Source of the DNA: JAFDYH01 sp049840875
Lineage (GTDB): Bacteria; Bacteroidota; Bacteroidia; Chitinophagales; Chitinophagaceae
Reading direction: 5' to 3'
Assembly: GCA_049840875.1 (NCBI GenBank)
Contig: JASGJE010000008.1
Coordinates: 83,466-147,465 of the forward strand
DNA: 64,000 bases
Part shown: piece after piece, positions 43,901 to 53,081 of the stretch
Position numbering within the stretch: position 1 is the first letter of the stretch
How the letters are laid out: each line of letters opens with the position of its first letter
Notes under the pieces: generated by a model
Database searches by the model: none
The model's input: only the letters and a program-made list of their open reading frames with translations
What the model was told of the DNA's origin: nothing
Position numbers and translations under genes: made by a program

Positions 43901-45052
43901 TAAATTAAGACCACCGCCATCAGTACCGATCCATATTTTCCCATTGCTGCTTTCTGTCATCGACAAAACGTTGTTATTGCTCAGGCTGGATGACTTACTG
44001 TTATGCTTAAAATGTTCAAACTTGTTGCTGTTTTCATTATAGATATTTACACCGCCGGCAAATGTTCCGATCCACATATTTCCTTGCCGGTCTCTTGTTA
44101 TTACGTCAATGGAATTGTGACTGAGGCTATTATTATCAATTTCATCATGCGTGTAATTTTGAAAACGATTTGTCTGAGGGTTAAAGATTGCCAGGCCACC
44201 ATTTTCTGTACCGATCCAGAATTGTTTTTTTTCGTCTTCGATAATTGAAAAGATCGATCCGTCTGGAATAGAATTCTCATTTGCCCGATCATGTAAAAAG
44301 TGCGTAAACTTTCCTGTATTATCAAGTATGTTGAAGCCGTGTTCTAAAGTGCCAAACCACATTCTGTTTTCTGAATCCTGGAATATTGATGTGATGCTAT
44401 TGTCACTGATACCTGAAGCATCATTCGTTTCATGATTGTATTTTCGAATAGTTTTATGCTGGTCGTTAAGAAGATAAACTCCTTCTTCGAAGGTTCCGAT
44501 CCATATATTTTTGCGATTGTCTTCATACACACACCGGGCATTGATGGGATAATGGGTGAAACTGTTTGACGACTGATTGAATAAATCAAGGCCTGCTTCC
44601 GTACATACCCAAAGATTATTCAAATGGTCAAGGCTTAACGTTGTCAGCATATCACTTGCTATACCATTTGTATTTTTGGCATTGTGTTTATAATGAGCGA
44701 ACCTGTCTTTTTCTTTATCATAGCGGTTCAGACCACCGCCTCTTGTTGCAATCCAGATGATGCCATTTTTGTCTTCTGCAAGCGCCGTTATAAAATTGCT
44801 GCTGATTGTTGAGCTATCTGCCGGATCATTTTTATAAACAGTGAATTTGTATCCATCATATTTATTCAACCCGTCCCTGGTTCCAAACCACATAAATCCA
44901 CGGCTATCCTGCAATATGCACATCACATTGTTTTGAGAAAGCCCGTTATTGATGTCGAGATGATCAAACTTCAGATTTTGGTTTTGGCCAAATGTGCAAA
45001 CCAATAACATCTGAAGAACTAACCCCAGCAGAATTTTTGGAAAACGGCTCAT
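40943..45052 (-). CDS. Two-component propeller hybrid histidine kinase with two receivers
   Basis: The 1369-residue protein begins with a signal peptide (ILLGLVLQMLLVCTFGQN). About 24 propeller repeats of the Reg_prop type (for example MWFGTRDGLNKYDG, NIWIGTFEEGVYLL) are followed by a Y_Y_Y domain (FASLNYSSPEKRKYAYKLEG) and one span (WWFELLVGLSVVSAIYGYYW). The cytoplasm holds HisKA (SHEIRTPMNGVIGM, histidine about 868), HATPase_c (GTGLGLVICEKLV), and two receivers (LTDMQMPEMDG, about 1157, and LMDVQMPEIDG, about 1293). There is no AraC-type output domain, unlike classical hybrid two-component systems, so an Hpt protein and a separate regulator are needed; both are encoded nearby. It starts five bases after the upstream gene stop. 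Confidence 0.93.
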   Translation of the reverse strand: MSRFPKILLGLVLQMLLVCTFGQNQNLKFDHLDINNGLSQNNVMCILQDSRGFMWFGTRDGLNKYDGYKFTVYKNDPADSSTISSNFITALAEDKNGIIWIATRGGGLNRYDKEKDRFAHYKHNAKNTNGIASDMLTTLSLDHLNNLWVCTEAGLDLFNQSSNSFTHYPINARCVYEDNRKNIWIGTFEEGVYLLNDQHKTIRKYNHETNDASGISDNSITSIFQDSENRMWFGTLEHGFNILDNTGKFTHFLHDRANENSIPDGSIFSIIEDEKKQFWIGTENGGLAIFNPQTNRFQNYTHDEIDNNSLSHNSIDVITRDRQGNMWIGTFAGGVNIYNENSNKFEHFKHNSKSSSLSNNNVLSMTESSNGKIWIGTDGGGLNLFDPVSRSFKHYVHNAENKNSICGDYVLSVCEDSKGNVWTGTWGEGVSVFNPATNAFHHFRNNPQDSSSLSCNNAWVIFEDREKNIWVGTYNGGLNLYNPSTMTFTRIHNPEADISALKICAINEDNAGNLLIGTDGGGLQLYNKTKKTFTTLLHSDGVNSLSDNEVTNVIVDKKGNLWIATLAGLNYYDRTTNHFTVYTTKNGLANSTIFGLIEDDQNKIWISTNRGLSCFDTKSQIFKNFGTDEGLQSYEFKMKAFCKSKSGEFYFGGINGFNRFYPARIEDHPFDPPLLFTGFQVFNKKVSVAGQSTNTITLDKDISETNSITVPYKNSVLSFEFASLNYSSPEKRKYAYKLEGFDKAWNETGSNRVATYTNLNPGTYTLHIKAMNSDGKWSDKERTLVLTVTPPFWMTWWFELLVGLSVVSAIYGYYWHRIKSIRSQKEKLQRKVNEQTIQLVESNEMEKNARTQAELANKAKSAFLATMSHEIRTPMNGVIGMASLLCETDLNDEQREYAKTITTCGETLLTVINDILDFSKIESGNMELEYRSFDLRNCIEEVLDVFSGKAGLLGLDLIYEIDHDVPAQIMGDAVRLRQILMNLVNNAIKFTEKGEVFVAVHSGYMEDNGELELFFEVRDTGIGIPAEKMERLFKAFSQVDSSTTRKYGGTGLGLVICEKLVGLMAGKIDVKSKEGEGTTFSFSIKTKTSLQSLRANMTDHFAGMEGKKILVVDDNPTNRNILKNQLEYWKLIPTLATSGQEALAMIRDENPYDLLLTDMQMPEMDGCGLAKEIKALYPAMPIILLSSVGDERNKTYKGLFNAILTKPIKHDILCKLIAQELRGIRKITDTKQTLKTTTKILNEEYPTILVAEDNLVNQKLAIKMLEKLGYNADIAINGIEAIAMMKQKNYEIILMDVQMPEIDGLEATRVIRKEKGTQPVIIAMTANAMREDQAECISAGMDDFLSKPVKPDELAGMLKKWKESKSYKV

Positions 45053-45057
45053 AAAGT

Positions 45058-46347
45058 TTATTGAATAATTGTTGCGTCAAATGTTACACTTCCGATAGAA
45101 CGGTTGGTGCCATCGGAATTTGTGAACCCAATAATTAATGTGTTTGTAGCGCTTGCCCGTACCCAGGCAATTGCTATCCCGGTAGGCAACGCAGCTCTTG
45201 GATTAATGATTACAGACGCGTTTGCAGTCAGGCCCGTTATCGTTACGCTTACAGTTTCAGTTGTTGTATAGTTAAACGCGGTAGCATCGTTGATGCTGAA
45301 ACTTGTTTTGATCATATTCGTTAGTGCCGTACCTGATGTGCCTAATTTATAAGTGCCACTTACATCCAGGGTGGCTGCAGGGCTTGTTGTACCAATGCCA
45401 ACACTACCAGTTCCGGTTATGCGCATTCTTTCATTAGAAGATTGCGTTGTACCACCGGTTAAAAATATCAATGACTTTGAAGCTGTTCCGTTCCCGATAA
45501 GGAAATTCTGGCCGATATTATATAAATAGGCATCGTTTGCGCCACCCATCACACCAGCTGTATTGGCACTACTGTTAATTCCCATATCGACATAGTTTGT
45601 GGTTTCATTACCGTTATCAGCTGTTGCTACCACATCCGAACTTGCACCAGTGCCGGCGTTACTGTTTTGTATGTTTAATTGCGCATAGCTGTTCGTGTTG
45701 CCTTTACCAACGATTACATTTTGAAAATTGGTGTTGCCACTTGCACCCGCATCTGCTAAAAAGCGTTCTGGATAAGTCGCATTAAAACTAGTTGTACCTA
45801 TACCGAGGTTACCACCGGTCGTGAGACGCATTTTCTCTGTATTGTTCGTAATAAACGGCAAATCGTAGTTGCTGGTCGTTCCGATATTCTTAATTGATCC
45901 GACACTGTTGCCATTAAGATACCATGGACTACCAGATACAGTTGGAGTAAGTTGAACGGCAACGTACCAGTTAGACCCATTACTTACAAGCCGAACTGTT
46001 TCGTTAGCCTCATCAAGTGTCCATGAGCTAAGCCCATCGATAGTTTGGGACGAAGTTGTAGCAATAGTTAAAAGAGATATATTTGAACTTGCGTTCTTTA
46101 CCCAGTATTCTCTTCCTGTGCAGCCAGAGGCTGTTGGCAACGTCAATGTAGCAGCCGTTGTACCTGTAAACACCAGGAAATCATCAGAACTGGTAGAAGT
46201 TGTATTGGCCGTAAAGCTTTTGTAAGCTGTTGCTACGGATCCCCGTACATCGATAGTAGATGTAGGAGAAGTGGTGCCGACACCTAGCTGTGCCATCAGG
46301 GCGCTGGCCTGCGTAAGAAACACGATTGCTGTAATGAACTTTTTCAT
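45058..46347 (-). CDS. Secreted surface protein with GxGTTSP motifs
   Basis: The 429-residue protein has a signal peptide (AIVFLTQASALMAQ) and three GVGTTSP or GIGTTSP blocks (residues about 22, 185 and 315), a feature of Bacteroidota fibre-like surface proteins. It is Ser/Thr/Asn-rich and beta-strand rich throughout. No T9SS sorting domain is visible. It lies tightly upstream of the hybrid kinase (5 bases) on the same strand. Its role in the sensory cluster is unknown; it could be an adhesin or a stalk of the sensed surface structure. Confidence 0.65.
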   Translation of the reverse strand: MKKFITAIVFLTQASALMAQLGVGTTSPTSTIDVRGSVATAYKSFTANTTSTSSDDFLVFTGTTAATLTLPTASGCTGREYWVKNASSNISLLTIATTSSQTIDGLSSWTLDEANETVRLVSNGSNWYVAVQLTPTVSGSPWYLNGNSVGSIKNIGTTSNYDLPFITNNTEKMRLTTGGNLGIGTTSFNATYPERFLADAGASGNTNFQNVIVGKGNTNSYAQLNIQNSNAGTGASSDVVATADNGNETTNYVDMGINSSANTAGVMGGANDAYLYNIGQNFLIGNGTASKSLIFLTGGTTQSSNERMRITGTGSVGIGTTSPAATLDVSGTYKLGTSGTALTNMIKTSFSINDATAFNYTTTETVSVTITGLTANASVIINPRAALPTGIAIAWVRASATNTLIIGFTNSDGTNRSIGSVTFDATIIQ

Positions 46348-46520
46348 GGGACTGATATTGGATTTAAATATTCCACAAAAACGGAATTATTAAGTAAAAT
46401 ATTAGCACAAGTTTTAGTGATTTATAAGTAGTGCTACCTCTACAGGTGCTAATAGTATTCACTTATCTATTTTTCTTCGCTAAACACAATTTTGTCGAAC
46501 TATGTTGCAATTTCGATATT

Positions 46521-46886
46521 CTATTTGCCAGGAGCCTGTATCTGAATCTTTAAGCCTGCCTCAAGTATCCTGTATTGTTTATTTATATCTTCAAAAACAT
46601 TTTTAAGATTTATTAATTCGCCGCCTTGCTTCGCAAGTGCTTCAATTTTCTCAAGAAGAGCGACGAGTTTATCCGATTGAAATACTGCGGTGCTGCTTTT
46701 TAATTTATGTGCTGTTTTTGCCAGATCAGTTGTGGATGACTGATTTAATGCAGCCTGCATTTTTTTTAATTCTGCCGGTGTATCGCTGATGTATGTGCTG
46801 ATCATTTCCCGGGTATACTCATCATCATCCATAGCTTCAAGGATGGATAAATCAAATAATTTTTCAGCGGAGGTCGTGTTATTCAT
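46521..46886 (-). CDS. Histidine phosphotransfer (Hpt) protein
   Basis: This 121-residue helical protein carries the Hpt motif TAHKLKSSTAVF (phosphorylated histidine near residue 60) and a long N-terminal acidic segment (LEAMDDDEYTREMI). The frame is open to 46910 and overlaps the upstream kinase by eight bases; I favour MNNTT at 46886. It can accept phosphate from the hybrid kinases around it and pass it to a regulator, for which the NarL-type protein at 40183-40809 is the nearest candidate. Confidence 0.88.
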   Translation of the reverse strand: MNNTTSAEKLFDLSILEAMDDDEYTREMISTYISDTPAELKKMQAALNQSSTTDLAKTAHKLKSSTAVFQSDKLVALLEKIEALAKQGGELINLKNVFEDINKQYRILEAGLKIQIQAPGK

Positions 46887-46902
46887 TTCTATTAGTTTAA
46901 TA

Positions 46903-49155
46903 CTATGCAACAGTTAATTGTTTTGTAGTTGACCATTTTTCGAGCATAGTAACTACGTCCTGTGGTTTTATTGGTTTGCTCAGAAAATCGTTCATGCCAG
47001 ACCGTAAGCATATGTCACGGTCTTCTTCCATTGCATTTGCAGTCATCGCGATGATCAATGGCTGTTCATGATTACGGTTTCTGATTGTTCTGGTCGCTTC
47101 TACGCCATCCATTTCCGGCATCTGAACATCCATTAAGATTAAGTCATAGTGATTGGTGCTTGTTTTATCAAGCACTTCAACTCCATTCTCTGCAAGGTCT
47201 GCGTGATAGCCTAGTTTTTCCAATACCTTAATTGCAAGTTTTTGATTGACGATGTTATCTTCAGCAACCAGTATATGCATAGGATGAGCTGATGCGAATT
47301 CTGCCGAAAGTTTTTTTACAGGCGTTGTTTCTACGGCGGCGGTTGTTTCGATTTTTAATTCATGCAAAATGATCTTGCAGAGAGATTCCTGTCGTATTGG
47401 CTTGGTCAGGATTGCTTTAAACAAATCATTGTGTTGCCTTGCTTTTTCGTCACCGATTGAGCTTAAAAGAATAACCGGTAATTTGGGATATAATTCTTTT
47501 GCTTTTTCTGCAAACTCGCAACCGTCCATTCCCGGCATTTGCATATCTGTAAGGATCAGATCAAAATCATTTTTACAGGCAAGTATATTGAAAGCTTCGG
47601 CTGCAGACGATGCGATAACAGGAATCAGTTTCCATGTTTCCAGTTGATTTTTTAAAATGCAACGGTTTGTAAAGTTGTCGTCGATGACAAGAATCTTTTT
47701 ACCTTCAATGGCCATCATGTTTCCTGTGATATAAGTTTGTACAGGTTGTGAACCTGCAACCGTTTTAATGGTGAAGCTGAATGTGCTTCCTTTCCCTTCG
47801 GTACTTTCGACCCACATTTTACCTCCCATCAGGCTGACAAGTTTTTCGCAAATAACAAGGCCAAGGCCGGATCCTCCATAACGCCTGGTCGTTGACGAGT
47901 CTACCTGTGAAAACGCTTTGAATAGTTTTTCCATTTTATCAGGTGGAATGCCGATTCCCGTATCTCGTACAGAAAATGTAAGCTCAAGGTTGTCTTCGTT
48001 ACTCTTTGTGATTTTTACAGCGACAAAAATTTCTCCTTCTTCTGTAAACTTGATTCCATTACCTACAAGGTTCATCAGAATTTGTCGTAAACGCAGGCTA
48101 TCGCCAACAATATGTACCGGAACATTCGGATCAATTTCATATACCAGGTCAATCCCTGCTTTGCCTGTTTTATTCGCAAAAACATCGAATACTTCTTCAA
48201 TGCAATTTCTCAGATCGAAATTTGTAGCTTCTATTTCCATATTGCCGGCTTCAATCTTTGAAAAATCAAGAATATCGTTGATAACGTTCAACAAAGCTTC
48301 ACCACTGTTCGTAATTGTCCTTGCGTATTCACGTTGCTCATCTGTAAGATTGGTTTCAGCCAGAAGTGAAGCCATTCCTATTACGCCATTCATCGGAGTT
48401 CTTATTTCGTGGCTCATAGTAGCAAGAAAAGCGCTTTTTGCACGATTGGCATCATCCGCTCTTTGCCGTGCTTTTTCTGCAATGAGATAAGCAATTTTTA
48501 ATGCCTCTTCATTGCCTCCTTTATTGTGTTGTCTGTTTGCTTCCTGCTCTAGTTTACCAAGTTGTATAGTTTGCAGGATTTGAGTTTCATTATATTTTTT
48601 TAATTGAACAGCCCAGAAGCCGCACATGGCTAATACAAAAACAGACAATAGAAAATGAACTAACAAAAACTGAACGTTTATCGCTTGTATGTTACCTGAA
48701 TAAAATTGATTTAGAGCTGGTGATGATGGGAACAATGGAATAATGTGATAAGTAATGACTGCTATCAGCAGTGGTACTTGCAGTTTCCAGTTCTGGTATG
48801 AAACTAAAATGGCGCTCGCTACAAATAGTGCAAAGTATAGCCCCGGTTCGCCGTGAGTCTGATAGAGGTATTGAAATGTAAAAACGGCAAAAGCTGCTGC
48901 AAGTATGTATTGATACAATGATAGTTTACGAAATGCGTGACGAATACCATAATATGCAACAATACAAAGGCCGCCTGATGCAAGTGCTTGCAGGAATGTA
49001 TTGTTATATGCGCCTAACAAAATACCGAAGATGAAAAACCCAGGAAGAAAGAAATTCATCAGTTTATCAGACCGTTCTGCTGTTTCAAGGCGGAAGATAT
49101 ATGAGTAGTCTTCCCGTTCGTTGGTTGTGCTGCTTTGCTTGTTTATGGTTTTCAT
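46903..49155 (-). CDS. Hybrid histidine kinase with two receivers
   Basis: The 750-residue product has an N-terminal membrane part of about six spans (residues about 30-185) with no large periplasmic domain. HisKA follows (SHEIRTPMNGVIGM, histidine about 246), then HATPase_c and two receivers (LTDMQMPGMDG about 535, LMDVQMPEMDG about 675). The kinase part is almost identical in motif sequence to that of the propeller kinase encoded downstream, so the two probably duplicated locally. It likely feeds the adjacent Hpt protein. Confidence 0.92.
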   Translation of the reverse strand: MKTINKQSSTTNEREDYSYIFRLETAERSDKLMNFFLPGFFIFGILLGAYNNTFLQALASGGLCIVAYYGIRHAFRKLSLYQYILAAAFAVFTFQYLYQTHGEPGLYFALFVASAILVSYQNWKLQVPLLIAVITYHIIPLFPSSPALNQFYSGNIQAINVQFLLVHFLLSVFVLAMCGFWAVQLKKYNETQILQTIQLGKLEQEANRQHNKGGNEEALKIAYLIAEKARQRADDANRAKSAFLATMSHEIRTPMNGVIGMASLLAETNLTDEQREYARTITNSGEALLNVINDILDFSKIEAGNMEIEATNFDLRNCIEEVFDVFANKTGKAGIDLVYEIDPNVPVHIVGDSLRLRQILMNLVGNGIKFTEEGEIFVAVKITKSNEDNLELTFSVRDTGIGIPPDKMEKLFKAFSQVDSSTTRRYGGSGLGLVICEKLVSLMGGKMWVESTEGKGSTFSFTIKTVAGSQPVQTYITGNMMAIEGKKILVIDDNFTNRCILKNQLETWKLIPVIASSAAEAFNILACKNDFDLILTDMQMPGMDGCEFAEKAKELYPKLPVILLSSIGDEKARQHNDLFKAILTKPIRQESLCKIILHELKIETTAAVETTPVKKLSAEFASAHPMHILVAEDNIVNQKLAIKVLEKLGYHADLAENGVEVLDKTSTNHYDLILMDVQMPEMDGVEATRTIRNRNHEQPLIIAMTANAMEEDRDICLRSGMNDFLSKPIKPQDVVTMLEKWSTTKQLTVA

Positions 49156-49185
49156 AAAATTTGGTTCTTATAGTCTATAGATATT

Positions 49186-50997
49186 TCAGCTTTGCAATTT
49201 TTTTTCGTTTATCCGGGTTCCCCATTTTTCAAGCATGTTTACGAGCGCCGATAGTTCAACAGGTTTGCTGATATAGTCATCCATGCCAGCTTGTATACAA
49301 GCCTGGCGGTCGCCATGCATCACGTTTGCCGTCATGGCAATAATAACCGGTTGTTTTTCGAGGCAAACACGAATCATTCTTGTTGCTTCAAGTCCATCCA
49401 TTTCCGGCATCTGCACATCCATAAGGATCAGATCATAATTATCCACGCTTACTTTGTCAAGCACAATCTTTCCGTTTTCTGCAATCGTAGCGGTGTAACC
49501 TAATTTTTTTAAAATTTTAGAAGTCCACTTCTGATTGACTTCATTATCTTCTGCAATTAGTATCCTGAGTGGATAGTCGGATACAAACTGTTCAGAAAGT
49601 TTGTTGGCCCGCTGTGTAGTGGCAGGTTGTTGTTCGTCGTGTCGGAACTGTGTCAATACCGCATCAAAAAAAGCATGTTGCTGCAGTGGCTTTCGCAGAA
49701 AGGTTACTGAAGCACCCTCCATCTCTTTATAACGGGAATCATCAGTCGTAACAAGTATGATCTGCTTCAACTTGGGGAATTTTTCAGAAAGTGTTTTACC
49801 TGTTTCAATAATATCTGCATTTTCAACAACGACCGGGTCAATAATTGCGAGACGGTATTTTACCTGGGTTAATAATTCGGCAGCTTGTTTCAGATTGTTG
49901 ACTGTTACCGTTACCAATCCCCATTGTTCCAGCCAGTTTGCATAAATTGAAGAAGCCGTATCGTTTTCACTGACGATAAGCACCTGTTCTCCTTCAAAAC
50001 CTTTCATTGAATACCCCTGCGCATTGTTGGATGCGCTGACCGGCGTCACAACCGGTAAAGACACGGTGAAGGTGCATCCCTTATCTGTGTTATTTTTAAC
50101 CTGGATTGAGCCGCCCATTTGCTCGACGAGTTTTTTGCAGATCAATAAGCCAAGGCCTTTATTTTTTTCACGATTCCGGGTAGAATAATCCGTTGGTAAC
50201 GTTTGTGAGAAAATGGTTTGCAACATGTGAGCCGGAATTCCAGGACCTTCGTCTATAACGTTAATGTATAGTTGGTAATCACCGGGGGTTTCCCGTTTAT
50301 TAGTTTCAAACTGTAAAATGATATTGCCTCCATGATTAACCGCAACAGCATTGTCAATAAGATTTACCAGTATTTTACGAATCCGTTTTTCATCGCTGAT
50401 AAAAGATGATGGTGTACCTGTATTGATTTTATAAAGAAGGCTAATTCCTGCCTGTGCAGATTTTTTGGAAAAAAGCTCGAGTGTTTCTTCGATGCAAGGA
50501 ATAAGTTCTATGGTCTTATAATCCGGCTCCGAACTAATAGCGTCTGACTTCGATGACTCCAACAGATCCTGAATGAGAATCTCATTAACCTTGTCTAATA
50601 ATATTTTGCCGGAACGGATGATTGTTTCCGTATAATCCTTTTGTTCAGTGGTGAGGGTTGTTTCTTTTAATAACGCAGCCATTCCCATTATACCATTCAT
50701 TGGTGTTCTCACTTCGTGACTGATCGCTGATAAAAGTTTGCTTTTGGCTGCGCCTTCGCGTTGTGCATTATCGATGGCCGCCGTTTCATTTTTAGCCATT
50801 GAGTCCATCTGTTGCCGCATTGCGTCAATTTCAGTTCGCAGAGATTCAGATTTGTGATTAGCGCTGTTTAATGCTGAACGGAAAAAACGAAAAGCGAAAA
50901 AAAGCATGCAGGCGAGAATACCCCATATTGTCAGAGTGCCTGGATCGGCAATAAAAAGTAAATGGTTTAGAATATAAGGAAATTGAATAAAAATCAT
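49186..50997 (-). CDS. Hybrid histidine kinase with degenerate first receiver
   Basis: The 603-residue protein has one N-terminal span (TLTIWGILACMLFFAFRFF), a coiled coil, HisKA (SHEVRTPMNGIMGM, histidine about 91) and HATPase_c. A first receiver-like domain at about 330-450 keeps an aspartate (LAIIDPVVV) but lacks the normal acidic pair, and a complete receiver follows (LMDVQMPEMDGLEATRM, about 530). It is the third member of this kinase family in a row and lies 30 bases upstream of the second. It may modulate rather than initiate the relay. Confidence 0.9.
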   Translation of the reverse strand: MIFIQFPYILNHLLFIADPGTLTIWGILACMLFFAFRFFRSALNSANHKSESLRTEIDAMRQQMDSMAKNETAAIDNAQREGAAKSKLLSAISHEVRTPMNGIMGMAALLKETTLTTEQKDYTETIIRSGKILLDKVNEILIQDLLESSKSDAISSEPDYKTIELIPCIEETLELFSKKSAQAGISLLYKINTGTPSSFISDEKRIRKILVNLIDNAVAVNHGGNIILQFETNKRETPGDYQLYINVIDEGPGIPAHMLQTIFSQTLPTDYSTRNREKNKGLGLLICKKLVEQMGGSIQVKNNTDKGCTFTVSLPVVTPVSASNNAQGYSMKGFEGEQVLIVSENDTASSIYANWLEQWGLVTVTVNNLKQAAELLTQVKYRLAIIDPVVVENADIIETGKTLSEKFPKLKQIILVTTDDSRYKEMEGASVTFLRKPLQQHAFFDAVLTQFRHDEQQPATTQRANKLSEQFVSDYPLRILIAEDNEVNQKWTSKILKKLGYTATIAENGKIVLDKVSVDNYDLILMDVQMPEMDGLEATRMIRVCLEKQPVIIAMTANVMHGDRQACIQAGMDDYISKPVELSALVNMLEKWGTRINEKKLQS

Positions 50998-51002
50998 AGG
51001 GA

Positions 51003-51575
51003 TCAGGATTGTTGGTTAATGATGACGTCGGCATTGGCCAGTTTGTCGAGAATATTGATTTCTTTCAGATAAGGGTTCCAGCAAAAAACCAGTTTTTCAA
51101 TCGGCTGCCAGAGCATTACCCAACTAAAAATATCAAGCCCACTTACAATAGCTGAATGAAAGCCTTCTTCTTCTCTGAACAATAATGGATTGACGAGACG
51201 TAATAATAAAATCACAGCCAGGCTTAAGATTAGTAAAACATAATTTCTTCTCTTGAAACGTTCAAAAGCGGATTGCCTTGCTGCTTTTCGCGATTCAAAA
51301 TGGCGTTTAATGGAATAGATAAGGGGTTCTATGAATTGACGGTCTTGTTCATTTTTACAGGTAACGCGATATTGAAAAGGACTGAAACGTCTTGCAGTAA
51401 CAGTCGCGGTCATTATATATTGTTCAAACTCCTGGCTAAGTTGTCGTTTGTAGATGGGCGCCGGATCATTCGGATTGAAATGATCTGCCACCGTCTGTTG
51501 ACTAATAGTCAGAAAGACTGGTACAGGATCCAACCCGTTTTTATCTTTTATGTTTCTTTTGAAACCAGTTTTCAT
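51003..51575 (-). CDS. Uncharacterised two-span membrane protein
   Basis: A 190-residue protein with hydrophobic spans YVLLILSLAVILLLRLV and SAIVSGLDIFSWVMLWQPI and an N-terminal cytoplasmic part rich in Arg and Gln. It lies five bases upstream of the kinase at 49186-50997, so translation is probably coupled. It may be an accessory sensor for that kinase. No family recognised. Confidence 0.65.
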   Translation of the reverse strand: MKTGFKRNIKDKNGLDPVPVFLTISQQTVADHFNPNDPAPIYKRQLSQEFEQYIMTATVTARRFSPFQYRVTCKNEQDRQFIEPLIYSIKRHFESRKAARQSAFERFKRRNYVLLILSLAVILLLRLVNPLLFREEEGFHSAIVSGLDIFSWVMLWQPIEKLVFCWNPYLKEINILDKLANADVIINQQS

Positions 51576-51598
51576 AAACTTAGATAGTATTCGATCGT

Positions 51599-53026
51599 TT
51601 AATTCTTAACCAACCTGAAAGTATAATGCTGCTGACCATCGGATACGGCTAATACATAAATGCCCGGAGTCCATTCAGTGTTTATCGGTATTCGGTAATA
51701 GCCGTTGCCGTTAGTAGAAATTGTTTGCCTGCTCAGCAATTGCCCAGTTGCACTACTGATCAATACAGTCCATGAATTATTTTTTGGCTGAACAAATTGT
51801 AATGTAGCCTGATCATGAACGGGGTTGGCTACAAGTGTAACCTGCGACTGATCGTCAGTGCTGCGAATACTAACGACGTTTGAGTAACTGATCCTTCCAT
51901 CAATGTCAATACTTTTTAACCGATAATAAACTATAGCCGGAAGTGCTGTGCTGTCATATGCGATGTAATTTGTTCGGTTTCCCGTATTTAACGCCTGGAT
52001 GGATTTGACGGATACGAAATTTTTACCGTCAGTACTCTTTTCCACTTCAAAATTGCTGACAGAAGCTTCGTTCTCGGTCGTCCATTCCAATTTAATATCG
52101 CCCGGTTCCTTGATTGCATTAAAACTTATAAGACGAAGTGGAATAGGAAAGGTTTTACTTCCAAACGTGAGATAGTTAAATGAAGTGATAGCGGACGATG
52201 AAACCGTTCCGGTTGTTGTCACAGTTCCTGAAGCGGTACCTGAACCGCCCTGATCTGTCCAATAACTTCCGTTATAACCAGCAACCGAAATATTTGCAAC
52301 TACCCAATTTGGGAAAGCTCTTTTACTGTTGTCCCAGTTTAATGTTGCGATCGCGGTACCTCCGGATACTTTACTGGTAGGCCAATATTCATTCGGATCG
52401 ATATTAACAAGTGGTGACTGAACGGAGCTTGTACCTGGCGTTGGTCGGGCATAACTTACATTGAACTCTGAAGTTGCGGATAAAGACGAAAGCCGGATTG
52501 TTCTTTCATACGTAGCATCGCCTACCGGAAAAATGAAGGCAGTGTTGCCGAATTTTTTTACCCAACCATTCACATGCCTGCTATCATTATCCCCAGAATA
52601 AGATGAACCCGCTTCGTATATCATGTAATTTGGAGTAGCGGAAGTGGTAATCAAACCGCTCGTATATACATGGCTGTTAGCTACGCTCAGGTTGTTATTA
52701 AGCGTGATGCCAGCGGCATTGTTTGTCGTAAGATTATACGTTTTAAAAGTCTGGCTTCCACTCACAGTTTGAGTGGCAGAGCCACTGAGATAAAGTGTGC
52801 CTGTACCAATGGACGAAAAACTCTGATCATTGATGAGATCCTGGATTACGTATAAGTTACCATTATTGGTCAGTGACGCAGCCGAACTGTTGGTAAAACT
52901 TCCACCGATATAAACTATGTCGCTGCTCCCTGTGGAATAAAGAATGCCTGTATTCTGCACATTTACTTGTGCAAGCGAAAAGAACGGTAGCAGAAGCAAC
53001 AGGGATTTTAGTAGTGGTTTTTTCAT
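51599..53026 (-). CDS. Secreted protein with T9SS type A sorting domain
   Basis: The 475-residue protein has a signal peptide (LLKSLLLLLPFFSLAQ) and a beta-rich repetitive N-terminal region. A fibronectin-like block (IKLEWTTENEASVSNFEVEK, YYRLKSIDIDGRISYSNV) leads to the C-terminal type IX sorting domain (ANPVHDQATLQF, TPGIYVLAVSDG, FRLVKN). It is exported and attached to the surface by the type IX system in this family. Its position in the sensory operon suggests that it is a surface component under the same control. Confidence 0.88.
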   Translation of the reverse strand: MKKPLLKSLLLLLPFFSLAQVNVQNTGILYSTGSSDIVYIGGSFTNSSAASLTNNGNLYVIQDLINDQSFSSIGTGTLYLSGSATQTVSGSQTFKTYNLTTNNAAGITLNNNLSVANSHVYTSGLITTSATPNYMIYEAGSSYSGDNDSRHVNGWVKKFGNTAFIFPVGDATYERTIRLSSLSATSEFNVSYARPTPGTSSVQSPLVNIDPNEYWPTSKVSGGTAIATLNWDNSKRAFPNWVVANISVAGYNGSYWTDQGGSGTASGTVTTTGTVSSSAITSFNYLTFGSKTFPIPLRLISFNAIKEPGDIKLEWTTENEASVSNFEVEKSTDGKNFVSVKSIQALNTGNRTNYIAYDSTALPAIVYYRLKSIDIDGRISYSNVVSIRSTDDQSQVTLVANPVHDQATLQFVQPKNNSWTVLISSATGQLLSRQTISTNGNGYYRIPINTEWTPGIYVLAVSDGQQHYTFRLVKN

Positions 53027-53081
53027 AGTCAGGATTTTGTCGGTCGGTTGTTTATTTTTTTGATTTGCTTTAGATATTATT

